Below, one piece after another: positions 51,620 through 59,127 of a stretch of DNA of 64,000 nucleotides. A model generated the notes under the pieces. That model had not been told where the DNA came from, did not search any database, and saw nothing but the letters and a program-made list of their open reading frames with translations. The translations under genes were made by a program, and so were the position numbers. The stretch lies in the NCBI GenBank assembly GCA_015233565.1, contig JADFXM010000036.1, forward strand, positions 1-64,000. Reading direction: 5' to 3'. The DNA comes from Candidatus Rifleibacteriota bacterium. GTDB lineage: Bacteria; Muiribacteriota; Ozemobacteria; Ozemobacterales; Ozemobacteraceae. Position 1 is the stretch's first letter. Each line of letters opens with the position of its first letter.

Positions 51620-52969
51620 ATGAAATATCAATCAAACAAGCTTACTAAACCTTACTTTAAGTGGCACAAAATTAAACTTCTTTTTGCAATTTTTCTATTA
51701 TTCACCATGGCAAGAGTTGAAGCTGCAAACCTTTCTTCGATAATCCAAATGGCTGCTTCTGAAAGCCTCGAATTAAAGATTGAAAAAATTCGGATCGATG
51801 AAGAGCGATTTGAAGAAGTAAGAGCTCATAATGCTATGATTCCGAAACTCAACGGGTTAGTTTCGCATTCCAGAGAAACTTACTTGGACAGTTCCCTTTT
51901 CTCCATTTTCGGGTCGCAATATTATAGCACTTTAGTTAGCATGGAGCTTGTCCAAGCTTATCCGGGGCTTGGAAAAATTCCTCGAATTCAGGAACAAATG
52001 GCTGCTTTGAAAACCTTTTACAAGAAGGTCGAATTTTCAAAAGCTGAAAATCTGCTAAAAAAAGAAGTCGTACGACTTTTCTTCGAATTGGCACTCCAAG
52101 CGGAATTGATTAAGGTTGACCAGGAAAATCTCGGTTTATTAAAGAAACTCAAAGAGGTTGCAGAAATAAAAAAGAGTGTTGGATTGGCTTTGTCAAACGA
52201 CGTCTTGAGAATCGAAGTGGAAATAGCAAATTACGAATCCGGAATTGAATCTCGCTCTTTTGCAATGCAAAATCTGAGGGTTGACCTTGCAAATATTCTC
52301 AACGCTTCCAACTCCGAAACCCTACCCATTGAACTTCCGAAAAGTTTGGAATTTGCGACTGTTACGCTTGATTTGAATGGGCTTGAAGCGGCAATGATTC
52401 AGAGCGATTTCGAAATCGAATTAGCACGTCAAGATTGCAAACTGGTGGACAAGTATTTAAGCGGAGAACAAGCTGCTCGGCTTCCAACTTTCAGCCTGGA
52501 TGGAAAATACAACCTAACGAATGCCGCTTTTGGTTACAAAAATGTCAGAGATTATTCAATGAACTTTGCATTGAGCTTTCCCATTTATGATTCCGGCGAT
52601 ATAAAAAACCAATTTTCAAAGCAAAAAAAGACGCTCGACCGCCTGCATCTTGCACTTGAAAATCGTATTAAGAGCAAAAAAGCTATGTTGAAAAAAGCCT
52701 GGACTGATTATGAGGAAATGGGAACGAAACTTCAGTATGGACGAAAATCCGTTGAGCAAAGCCGCGAAAATATGCGTGTAATGATGGCCCGATATGAAGC
52801 CGGCGAAGCATCAATTATTGAGATGATCGATGCTCAATTGATCCTTTCCAAATCGCTTCAAAATCTCGCCAGTTTTCACAGGGACGAAAGAATCCGACTA
52901 GCACAGCTATACTTTTTAAGTCTCGATTCCAATGGTTATGAAAACCTGGACCAAGGAGCAAAACAGTGA
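51620..52969 (+). CDS. TolC-family outer membrane efflux protein
   Basis: 449 residues with an N-terminal basic stretch and hydrophobic segment (KIKLLFAIFLLFTMARVEA) as signal peptide. The body is two helical-hairpin halves as in TolC (SLELKIEKIRIDEERFEEV; SFPIYDSGDIKNQFSKQKKT; and ARYEAGEASIIEMIDAQLIL, the best-conserved OEP motif). It forms the outer-membrane channel for the adaptor and RND pump that follow. Its stop overlaps a GTG that could start the adaptor reading frame. Confidence 0.9.
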   Translation: MKYQSNKLTKPYFKWHKIKLLFAIFLLFTMARVEAANLSSIIQMAASESLELKIEKIRIDEERFEEVRAHNAMIPKLNGLVSHSRETYLDSSLFSIFGSQYYSTLVSMELVQAYPGLGKIPRIQEQMAALKTFYKKVEFSKAENLLKKEVVRLFFELALQAELIKVDQENLGLLKKLKEVAEIKKSVGLALSNDVLRIEVEIANYESGIESRSFAMQNLRVDLANILNASNSETLPIELPKSLEFATVTLDLNGLEAAMIQSDFEIELARQDCKLVDKYLSGEQAARLPTFSLDGKYNLTNAAFGYKNVRDYSMNFALSFPIYDSGDIKNQFSKQKKTLDRLHLALENRIKSKKAMLKKAWTDYEEMGTKLQYGRKSVEQSRENMRVMMARYEAGEASIIEMIDAQLILSKSLQNLASFHRDERIRLAQLYFLSLDSNGYENLDQGAKQ

Positions 52970-53160
52970 AACGTGAATACTTTTTTCCTTTTGTGTTGAG
53001 TTTTCTTAGCGTCTTTCGAAATTATACAAATTTTAGATTCACTTCGTCTCTCATTCGAAGAGGCGCTTCGCATCACTTGCCAGCCCTGGCACAGTTAAAA
53101 CCCCCGTTTTGTCAGTGCAAACGAAGCGACCTCCATGGAATAACTGAGAATAGGACAATC
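52966..53160 (+). other. In-frame 5' extension of the adaptor gene, likely inserted DNA
   Basis: A GTG overlapping the tolC stop, with AAGGAG at good spacing, opens a frame that reads MKREYFFPFVLSFLSVF and then 48 residues unlike any adaptor protein before the real signal peptide. The DNA (GAAGAGGCGCTTCGCATCAC, CCTGGCACAGTTAAAACCCC) is more GC-rich than its surroundings and looks like an intergenic repeat. It seems to have separated the original start from the gene without breaking the frame. Confidence 0.5.
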
Positions 53161-54285
53161 TTGAACAAATCCATATTTTGCCGATTTTTTTGTGCATTTG
53201 TATTCTTGTTCGTGTTTTCACCATCGACTTGGGCAGAATTTTCAGTTGAAACCTCTGCTGTAAAAATAGGGAATATCAAGTCAGTGATTCAATTTACGGG
53301 AGAAGTTAAACCTTCCGAAGAAACGCATATCACTGCCGATGTTTCCGGAATTGTTAAAAAAATCAATGTTGAAAATGGACAAACCGTCAAAACCGGAGAT
53401 TCCCTTTTCGAGCTCGAATCTGAAAGATATGAGATTGCCGTCAGGCAGAGCGAAGCGAGAGTTGAAAGAATTGAACAGGAATGCTCAGAAAAAGGGCGAG
53501 ATTTCCAGAGAAAACAAGTATTGAAAGAAAAAAATGTCCTGACTGAAAAAGATTTTGACCTAAGTACAAGAGAATATAAACAAGCCCAATTGGATATAAA
53601 AAGCGCAAAAGCCCAACTCGAACTGGACAAGTTTAATCTTTCCAAAATGATCATCCGATCAAAGATCACGGGCTATTTTACTGATCTGAACGTTTTCCTG
53701 GGACAGTCGGTAAATGCTGGTAACAGGCTAGGAAAAGTAATTGCCATTGATAAGGTTTACATTTACGCAAAGATTCCGGAAAACTTTATCAATAAAATCA
53801 AAAACGACCAGAGTTGTATAATCAGCTATGGAGAAGAAGGAAAGGTTGAACATATTAATCTTTATGGAGATGAATCAAGATCGTTTCTAGTGAAACTTTC
53901 ATTTGAAAATAAAAACCATTATTTGAAACCAAATATGTTTGAAAAAGGCGAAATTACAATTTCAGAGTTTAGGAATGTCCCCTTGGCCCCAATTGAAGCA
54001 CTTATGGATAACTCCGGAATCAAAGAAGTTTTCATTGTTGAAGCCGGAAAAGCAAAACGGAAAAAGATTTCAATTTCAGGAATTAGCGATGGAAAGTTTT
54101 ATTCTCCGGATTTAAAGGAAAACGATGTTTTGGTCATTTCCGGAATGGACAAGCTCGAAGATGGTTCGGAAGTAAAAAGTTTTGAAGTTGCATCTGAGGC
54201 AAAAATTCTGGGCAACAGTCCTGAAATAAAAAAACCAGATAGCAAAGAATCCCCTTTGGAAAGCGGTAAAACACAGGGTGGGTAG
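53161..54285 (+). CDS. RND efflux periplasmic adaptor (membrane fusion protein)
   Basis: 374 residues from a TTG at 53161 with AGGA six bases upstream; from here the N-terminus is a clean signal peptide (FCRFFCAFVFLFVFSPSTWA). The alternative GTG at 52966 gives 439 residues with an odd extension. The lipoyl/biotin-like halves are FTGEVKPSEETHITADVSG, IVKKINVENGQTVKTGDSLF and IIRSKITGYFTDLNVFLGQS. A helical hairpin (about residues 75-130) and beta-barrel plus membrane-proximal domains follow. It bridges the inner-membrane RND pump and the TolC-type channel. Confidence 0.88.
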   Translation: MNKSIFCRFFCAFVFLFVFSPSTWAEFSVETSAVKIGNIKSVIQFTGEVKPSEETHITADVSGIVKKINVENGQTVKTGDSLFELESERYEIAVRQSEARVERIEQECSEKGRDFQRKQVLKEKNVLTEKDFDLSTREYKQAQLDIKSAKAQLELDKFNLSKMIIRSKITGYFTDLNVFLGQSVNAGNRLGKVIAIDKVYIYAKIPENFINKIKNDQSCIISYGEEGKVEHINLYGDESRSFLVKLSFENKNHYLKPNMFEKGEITISEFRNVPLAPIEALMDNSGIKEVFIVEAGKAKRKKISISGISDGKFYSPDLKENDVLVISGMDKLEDGSEVKSFEVASEAKILGNSPEIKKPDSKESPLESGKTQGG

Positions 54286-54460
54286 AAATTCTCAAAAACC
54301 AGAGGAACAGATGACGATTCAAAAAATGTTGATCTGCAGTCATATTGCGAGTTTAGTTTGCTAGCCTCCTTTGATAAGCCAGAAAATTCCCTTCGTTCCG
54401 AGAGAAATTAACCTCTCCTTTGCTTAGATTGTTCGTGAACTCTAAGAAGGACCAAAAAAC

Positions 54461-57400
54461 ATGACAGTTCCTGAATTTTCAATTAAATCTCCAATTTCTG
54501 TTTTGATGATGATCCTAGCTCTGGTACTTTTGGGAGCTGCTTCGTGGTTAACACTCGGGATTGACCTTTTTCCTAACATCGATTTTCCGGTGGCTTTCAT
54601 TCAAACTCCTTATCCAGGCGTTGATCCATCTGAAATGGAAAATATCGTCACCCGAAAAATAGAAGAAGAAATCAATACGGTAGAGAATGTAAAAAAAATT
54701 ACCTCCTACTCCTTTGAAGGCTTCTCACAAATTGTTGTTGAGTTTAATTGGGGAACTAACATTGATTTAGCCGCAGTTGATCTTCGGGAAAAGGTCGACA
54801 TCGCTAAAAGAAAGCTCCCGCGTGATATAGAACAAGTTACCGTAGCAAAATTCGATATCAACGCTCAGCCTATAATGAATATTTCAATGGGAGGGCGTTT
54901 TGACCTGAAACGGCTTCGACAGATTGCTGAAAAAGAGGTCAAACCCGCACTCGAAAGAATCCAGGGAATCGCTAACGTTGAAGTATTCGGAGGGTTGGAA
55001 CGAGAAATCAGGGTGAAAGTTTTTCCTGAGAAACTCAAAGCCCTGAATCTTTCTATTAATGATGTAATTTTTTGTGTTTCTCAAGGGAACATGAACACCC
55101 CAGTAGGAAATATTACCGAAGGTAATTTCAAATATTTGTTGAGATCTGAAGGCGAGGTTACTTCTCCGAAAAAACTTGGCGAGATCGTCGTCAAGAATAT
55201 TGCTGGAAGACCTGTTTTTCTTTCGGAAATAGCACGAATTGAAGATTCATTTAAAGAAATCGAGAGCGTTTCAAGATTAAATTTAAAACCGGCAGTTTCT
55301 TTTCAAGTCAAGAAAGAACCTGGCGCAAATCCAGTTGCAATCTCCGACGCTGTAAAAAAAATAATTCCGAAATTGGAAAACAAATATCCAGACAGAATCA
55401 ATCTAACCATAGGCAATGATGGAGCTGATTTTATAAAAGACTCTTTGGACATGGTTTCAGAAAATGCCCAGGCAGGAGCCATTCTTTCTATTATTGTATT
55501 ATTTCTGTTTTTTTGGAATGTAAGTGCAACAATAATCATTGGCGTCAGTATTCCCTTAGCCATTGTTATGACCTTCGGTTTGATGTATTTACGCCATGGA
55601 ATGACACTGAATTTATTAACCCTGGGTGGATTAGCACTTGGAATTGGAATGATTGTCGACAATGCAATTGTTGTATTAGAAAATGTTTATAGACACATGC
55701 TTGTTAATCCTGAAAAAGGGATCATTGAAAACTCGATTACTGCTTCAAACGAAGTAATACTTCCTGTAACGGCTACTACATTGACGCATATTGTGGTTTT
55801 TCTTCCCATCGGATTTGTACCAGGGTGGCCCGGACAACTATTCATAAACCTTTCAATGACAATTGTTTTCTCTCTATTAGCATCCTATGTTGTTGCTCTC
55901 ACGCTGGTTCCCGTTATGACGGTTTCAATGCTTAGAGTAAAAAGTGAAACTTCTGAACCTTTAATGGACTTTTTTCGGAACATTTATGTCCGCCTTCTGA
56001 AATTCCTTATTGGTGGTTTTTTCCGAAGAATTACTTACGCCGCGGTTATTTTTGTTGCGTTCTTTTTCTGTCTGACAAAGTATGTCCGACCTCCTTCAGA
56101 ATTTTTTCCCAAAATGGATCGCGGGGTATTCAGCATAAAATTTGAACCTCCCGAAGGGACGTCCATTGAAAAAACCGATTCTATCGCTCGACGAATGGAA
56201 GAAATTCTTTCGCTCATTCCGGAGAGGGAGGAAATAGTTACAGACGTCAAATTGGGTGAAGGAAATATTACAGTTAAGTTGAAAAAAGTTGAGCCTGCAT
56301 CGTTTCATAAAACACTGCGGGAGCGCTTTGGTATTGGACAACTCTCCGCAGAGGAACAAAAAAAGTGGCGTTTAAGAACCACAGCTCAGATTATTCAGCT
56401 ATTGCGTCCGCAATTGGCGGAAGTTCCGGGGTATGTAACACTAACCTTCAGCGAACCTGGAATGGGGGACGGAGGTGGATCTCAAAAACCAGTTCAAATT
56501 GAAGTAAGCGGCGATGATTATTCTGAGATTGAAAAAATTTGTCTGGAAGTCACAAATCGAATAAAAAATATTCCTGGTCTTAAGGAAATAGATAGCGGTG
56601 TGAAAAAAGGCCGACCGGAAGTAAAGGTAGAGTTCGACCGTGCCAAATTAGGTGATCGTGGGCTTGATCTGGGAACTATAGCCGGGATGGCCAGATCTTA
56701 CATTTTCGGAACTTTGGCAGGGAAGTACAAGGAAGCAAACGAGGAATACGATGTAAGAGTAGAAGCCGCTGATGAATACAAGAGCCGATTGGAAGCATTC
56801 AAGACCCTGGAGATAATCCTTGGAAGCGCCGGTTCGATCAATGTTTCCGAAATCGCAAAAATAATAGAGGGCCATGGATTTACGCAAATTGAAAGAAAAA
56901 ACCTGAAACGATTGATTAAAGTTCAAGCTGACTTGGAAAATCGGGCAATTGGAGAAGTCATTCCCGAAATCAGAGCAAAATTGAGTGATGTTAACCTCCC
57001 TCCAGGATACCAAATAGGATTTGGCGGGGAACAGGAAGAAATGGGAGAAGCTTTTAGAAATATGAGCATTGCTCTATTTGCATCGATTCTTCTCGTTTAC
57101 ATGATAATGGCATCACAGTTCGAATCATTGATTCAACCCTTCGTGATTATGTTTACAATTCCACTTTCGATAATGGGCGTGAACGTTTGTCTGAATTTGT
57201 ACCATTTCAATTTTTCCATTATGGTTATGATTGGATTAATAATGCTGGCAGGACTTGTTGTAGCAAATGGAATCATCCTGATAGATTACATGAACCGCTA
57301 TCGCAAAGAAAAAGGAGCAGGACTTGTGGAAGCAGCTCTCAAAGCTGGATCAATCAGGTTACGACCAATTGTAATGACCTTTTTAACCACAATTTTGGGG

Positions 57401-57658
57401 ATGCTTCCACTCTCATTCGGTTATGGTGCCGGCGCTGATTTTTACCAGGGATTAGCCATTGCAGTAATAGGTGGAATGACGGTAAGCACTTTCCTTACTT
57501 TAACTTTTATTCCAGTGGTTTACGTCATTGTAGACGATATTATTCGCTGGAAATGGGTTAGCATCGGTATTTTTTCAAGTGCAACCTTTGCTTCAGTCAT
57601 TATCTGGAAAAATTTTTCCAACCGGATCATCGAGATTTTGATAGCACTTTTCGTTTAA
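54461..57658 (+). CDS. RND-family efflux permease (HAE1-type, AcrB-like)
   Basis: 1065 residues, full size. TM1 starts SIKSPISVLMMILALVLLGA, then the porter strand PNIDFPVAFIQTPYPGVDPS. TM4 carries GGLALGIGMIVDNAIVVLEN: one proton-relay aspartate followed by asparagine, where AcrB has two aspartates; this D-N form is common in HAE1 relatives. TM10-12 hold AGLVVANGIILIDYMNRYR and LRPIVMTFLTTILGMLPLS with the relay lysine position not obvious. It exports drugs, lipids or metabolites driven by protons, with the adaptor and TolC upstream. 175 bases separate it from the adaptor. Confidence 0.94.
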   Translation: MTVPEFSIKSPISVLMMILALVLLGAASWLTLGIDLFPNIDFPVAFIQTPYPGVDPSEMENIVTRKIEEEINTVENVKKITSYSFEGFSQIVVEFNWGTNIDLAAVDLREKVDIAKRKLPRDIEQVTVAKFDINAQPIMNISMGGRFDLKRLRQIAEKEVKPALERIQGIANVEVFGGLEREIRVKVFPEKLKALNLSINDVIFCVSQGNMNTPVGNITEGNFKYLLRSEGEVTSPKKLGEIVVKNIAGRPVFLSEIARIEDSFKEIESVSRLNLKPAVSFQVKKEPGANPVAISDAVKKIIPKLENKYPDRINLTIGNDGADFIKDSLDMVSENAQAGAILSIIVLFLFFWNVSATIIIGVSIPLAIVMTFGLMYLRHGMTLNLLTLGGLALGIGMIVDNAIVVLENVYRHMLVNPEKGIIENSITASNEVILPVTATTLTHIVVFLPIGFVPGWPGQLFINLSMTIVFSLLASYVVALTLVPVMTVSMLRVKSETSEPLMDFFRNIYVRLLKFLIGGFFRRITYAAVIFVAFFFCLTKYVRPPSEFFPKMDRGVFSIKFEPPEGTSIEKTDSIARRMEEILSLIPEREEIVTDVKLGEGNITVKLKKVEPASFHKTLRERFGIGQLSAEEQKKWRLRTTAQIIQLLRPQLAEVPGYVTLTFSEPGMGDGGGSQKPVQIEVSGDDYSEIEKICLEVTNRIKNIPGLKEIDSGVKKGRPEVKVEFDRAKLGDRGLDLGTIAGMARSYIFGTLAGKYKEANEEYDVRVEAADEYKSRLEAFKTLEIILGSAGSINVSEIAKIIEGHGFTQIERKNLKRLIKVQADLENRAIGEVIPEIRAKLSDVNLPPGYQIGFGGEQEEMGEAFRNMSIALFASILLVYMIMASQFESLIQPFVIMFTIPLSIMGVNVCLNLYHFNFSIMVMIGLIMLAGLVVANGIILIDYMNRYRKEKGAGLVEAALKAGSIRLRPIVMTFLTTILGMLPLSFGYGAGADFYQGLAIAVIGGMTVSTFLTLTFIPVVYVIVDDIIRWKWVSIGIFSSATFASVIIWKNFSNRIIEILIALFV

Positions 57659-57726
57659 CTATGTTAAATAGCTAGTTAGGTTAACAATACGAAAATTGTC
57701 CAAATAATTTGAAGGAATTTAACTTA

Positions 57727-58068
57727 ATGCATGAAGTCAGTCTTGCTGAAGGCATTTTGAAAACTGTTACGGAAATTGCAAAAACTCAAAATGCCCAGCG
57801 GATAACGACAATTTACTTGAAAATAGGCAAATTATCCGGAATAGCGCAGGACCCCCTGGAATTCGCTTTCGAGGCAATATCCCGAGATTCAATTGCACAA
57901 AATGCCAAATTGGTTTTTGAGGTTCCTCAAATTGTGTTGCAGTGCACCAAATGCAATGTTGACGTAAAAACGAAAAACTTTCCCGCTCCCTGTCCAAAAT
58001 GTGGAAGTACTTGTGTGCAAATCAAAAGTGGTTTTGAGTTCGAAATTTTATCCATGGAGATTGAATAA
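57727..58068 (+). CDS. hypA: Hydrogenase nickel incorporation protein HypA
   Basis: 113 residues from the ATG at 57727, following GAAGGA. The true start is fixed by MHEVSLAEGI: His2 is the nickel ligand and must follow the initiator. The zinc site is CTKCNVDV (about residues 74-77) and CPKCGS (about 91-94), two CxxC pairs. HypA passes nickel from HypB to the hydrogenase large subunit. It begins a hypA-B-F-C-D run, with the hypB ATG directly after its stop. Confidence 0.95.
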   Translation: MHEVSLAEGILKTVTEIAKTQNAQRITTIYLKIGKLSGIAQDPLEFAFEAISRDSIAQNAKLVFEVPQIVLQCTKCNVDVKTKNFPAPCPKCGSTCVQIKSGFEFEILSMEIE

Positions 58069-59127
58069 ATGTGTAAAGATTGCGGTTGTTCGGAAAATAC
58101 TGGATTTGAAATCCACCAAATTAATCGCGGGAACAATAATACCGCATCGGAAAACAATCAAAATAGTAAATCGAAATCCGGTAATGATCCACAGATTTCG
58201 TCTTCAACTCATTCCCATGCTCATCTGCATTCTCATGAGCATTCCCACCAGCACGAAAATGAGCATCAACACAACCACAACCACGAAACCGGTCAAGAAC
58301 ATAATCATGAGAATTCCCACGAAGAAAACCACGATCACGAACACAGTCACGAGCACAACCATGAACATATTCATGAACATTATCACAATGATGAGCACGA
58401 ACAAGGTCATAACCATGTTCACAACGCCCAGGACTTACATTCCCATGACCCTTCCCACGAGACTGGAGATTCAAGATCCGTAAAAATTAATGTTAATGTC
58501 CTTGAAAAGAATGATCGGCATGCAGAACGTAACCGTGGTTTTTTAAAAGCCAAGAAAATCTTTTGCCTGAATGTTTTGTCGTCGCCAGGATCAGGCAAGA
58601 CCACCATCATCGATCGAACACTCGCTGACATGGCCAACGTCAATGAATTTGCTGTCATAGTTGGTGATCTATATACTCAGAATGATTCACTCAGACTGGC
58701 CAGACATGACATTCCGCTGATTCAAGTCAATACCCTTTCCATCTGCCATCTCGATGCTGAAATGATTGAAAAGGCCCTGGAAAGCATGCCATTGGATGAT
58801 GTAAATACTTTGATTATCGAAAATGTTGGAAATTTAGTTTGTCCGGGAGTTTATGACCTTGGCGAAAGCGCTCGAGTTGCCGTTCTCTCGGTAACAGAAG
58901 GCGAAGACAAGCCCCTGAAATACCCGTTGCTATTCAGAACCGCTGACTGCGTTCTGATCAATAAAATTGATATTGCACAAGCTGTCGATTTTCAAAGGCA
59001 GAAGGCATTGGAGAATCTTTCTCAAATTTGCCCCAACGCAGAAATCGTTGAAGTTTCCGCTAAAACCGGCGAGGGAATGGACAAGTGGTATGACTTCATT
59101 AAAAGGCAATCCCCTCAGGGAAAATGA
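58069..59127 (+). CDS. hypB: Hydrogenase/urease nickel GTPase HypB with long His-rich arm
   Basis: 352 residues. CKDCGCS at the start is the high-affinity nickel motif (CxxCGC). Residues about 45-132 are a histidine-rich arm with 32 His in about 85 residues, mostly H-E, H-N and H-S pairs, a nickel store or buffer. The GTPase starts near 165: LNVLSSPGSGKTTIIDRTL (P-loop), VIVGDLYTQNDSLRL, LDAEMIEKAL, IENVGNLVCPGVYDLGE (metal-site cysteine) and INKIDIAQAV (NKxD). It binds nickel and GTP and loads nickel with HypA. The ATG directly abuts the hypA stop. Confidence 0.95.
   Translation: MCKDCGCSENTGFEIHQINRGNNNTASENNQNSKSKSGNDPQISSSTHSHAHLHSHEHSHQHENEHQHNHNHETGQEHNHENSHEENHDHEHSHEHNHEHIHEHYHNDEHEQGHNHVHNAQDLHSHDPSHETGDSRSVKINVNVLEKNDRHAERNRGFLKAKKIFCLNVLSSPGSGKTTIIDRTLADMANVNEFAVIVGDLYTQNDSLRLARHDIPLIQVNTLSICHLDAEMIEKALESMPLDDVNTLIIENVGNLVCPGVYDLGESARVAVLSVTEGEDKPLKYPLLFRTADCVLINKIDIAQAVDFQRQKALENLSQICPNAEIVEVSAKTGEGMDKWYDFIKRQSPQGK

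Noticed and set aside
54310-54363. 17-codon frame before the RND gene as a leader peptide
   Set aside because: It follows a weak AGAGGA site but has no regulatory codon run or paired hairpins that would suggest attenuation.
58121-58474. 117-codon antisense frame under hypB
   Set aside because: It is the mirror of the histidine-rich codons of hypB, whose repeats keep the other strand open.
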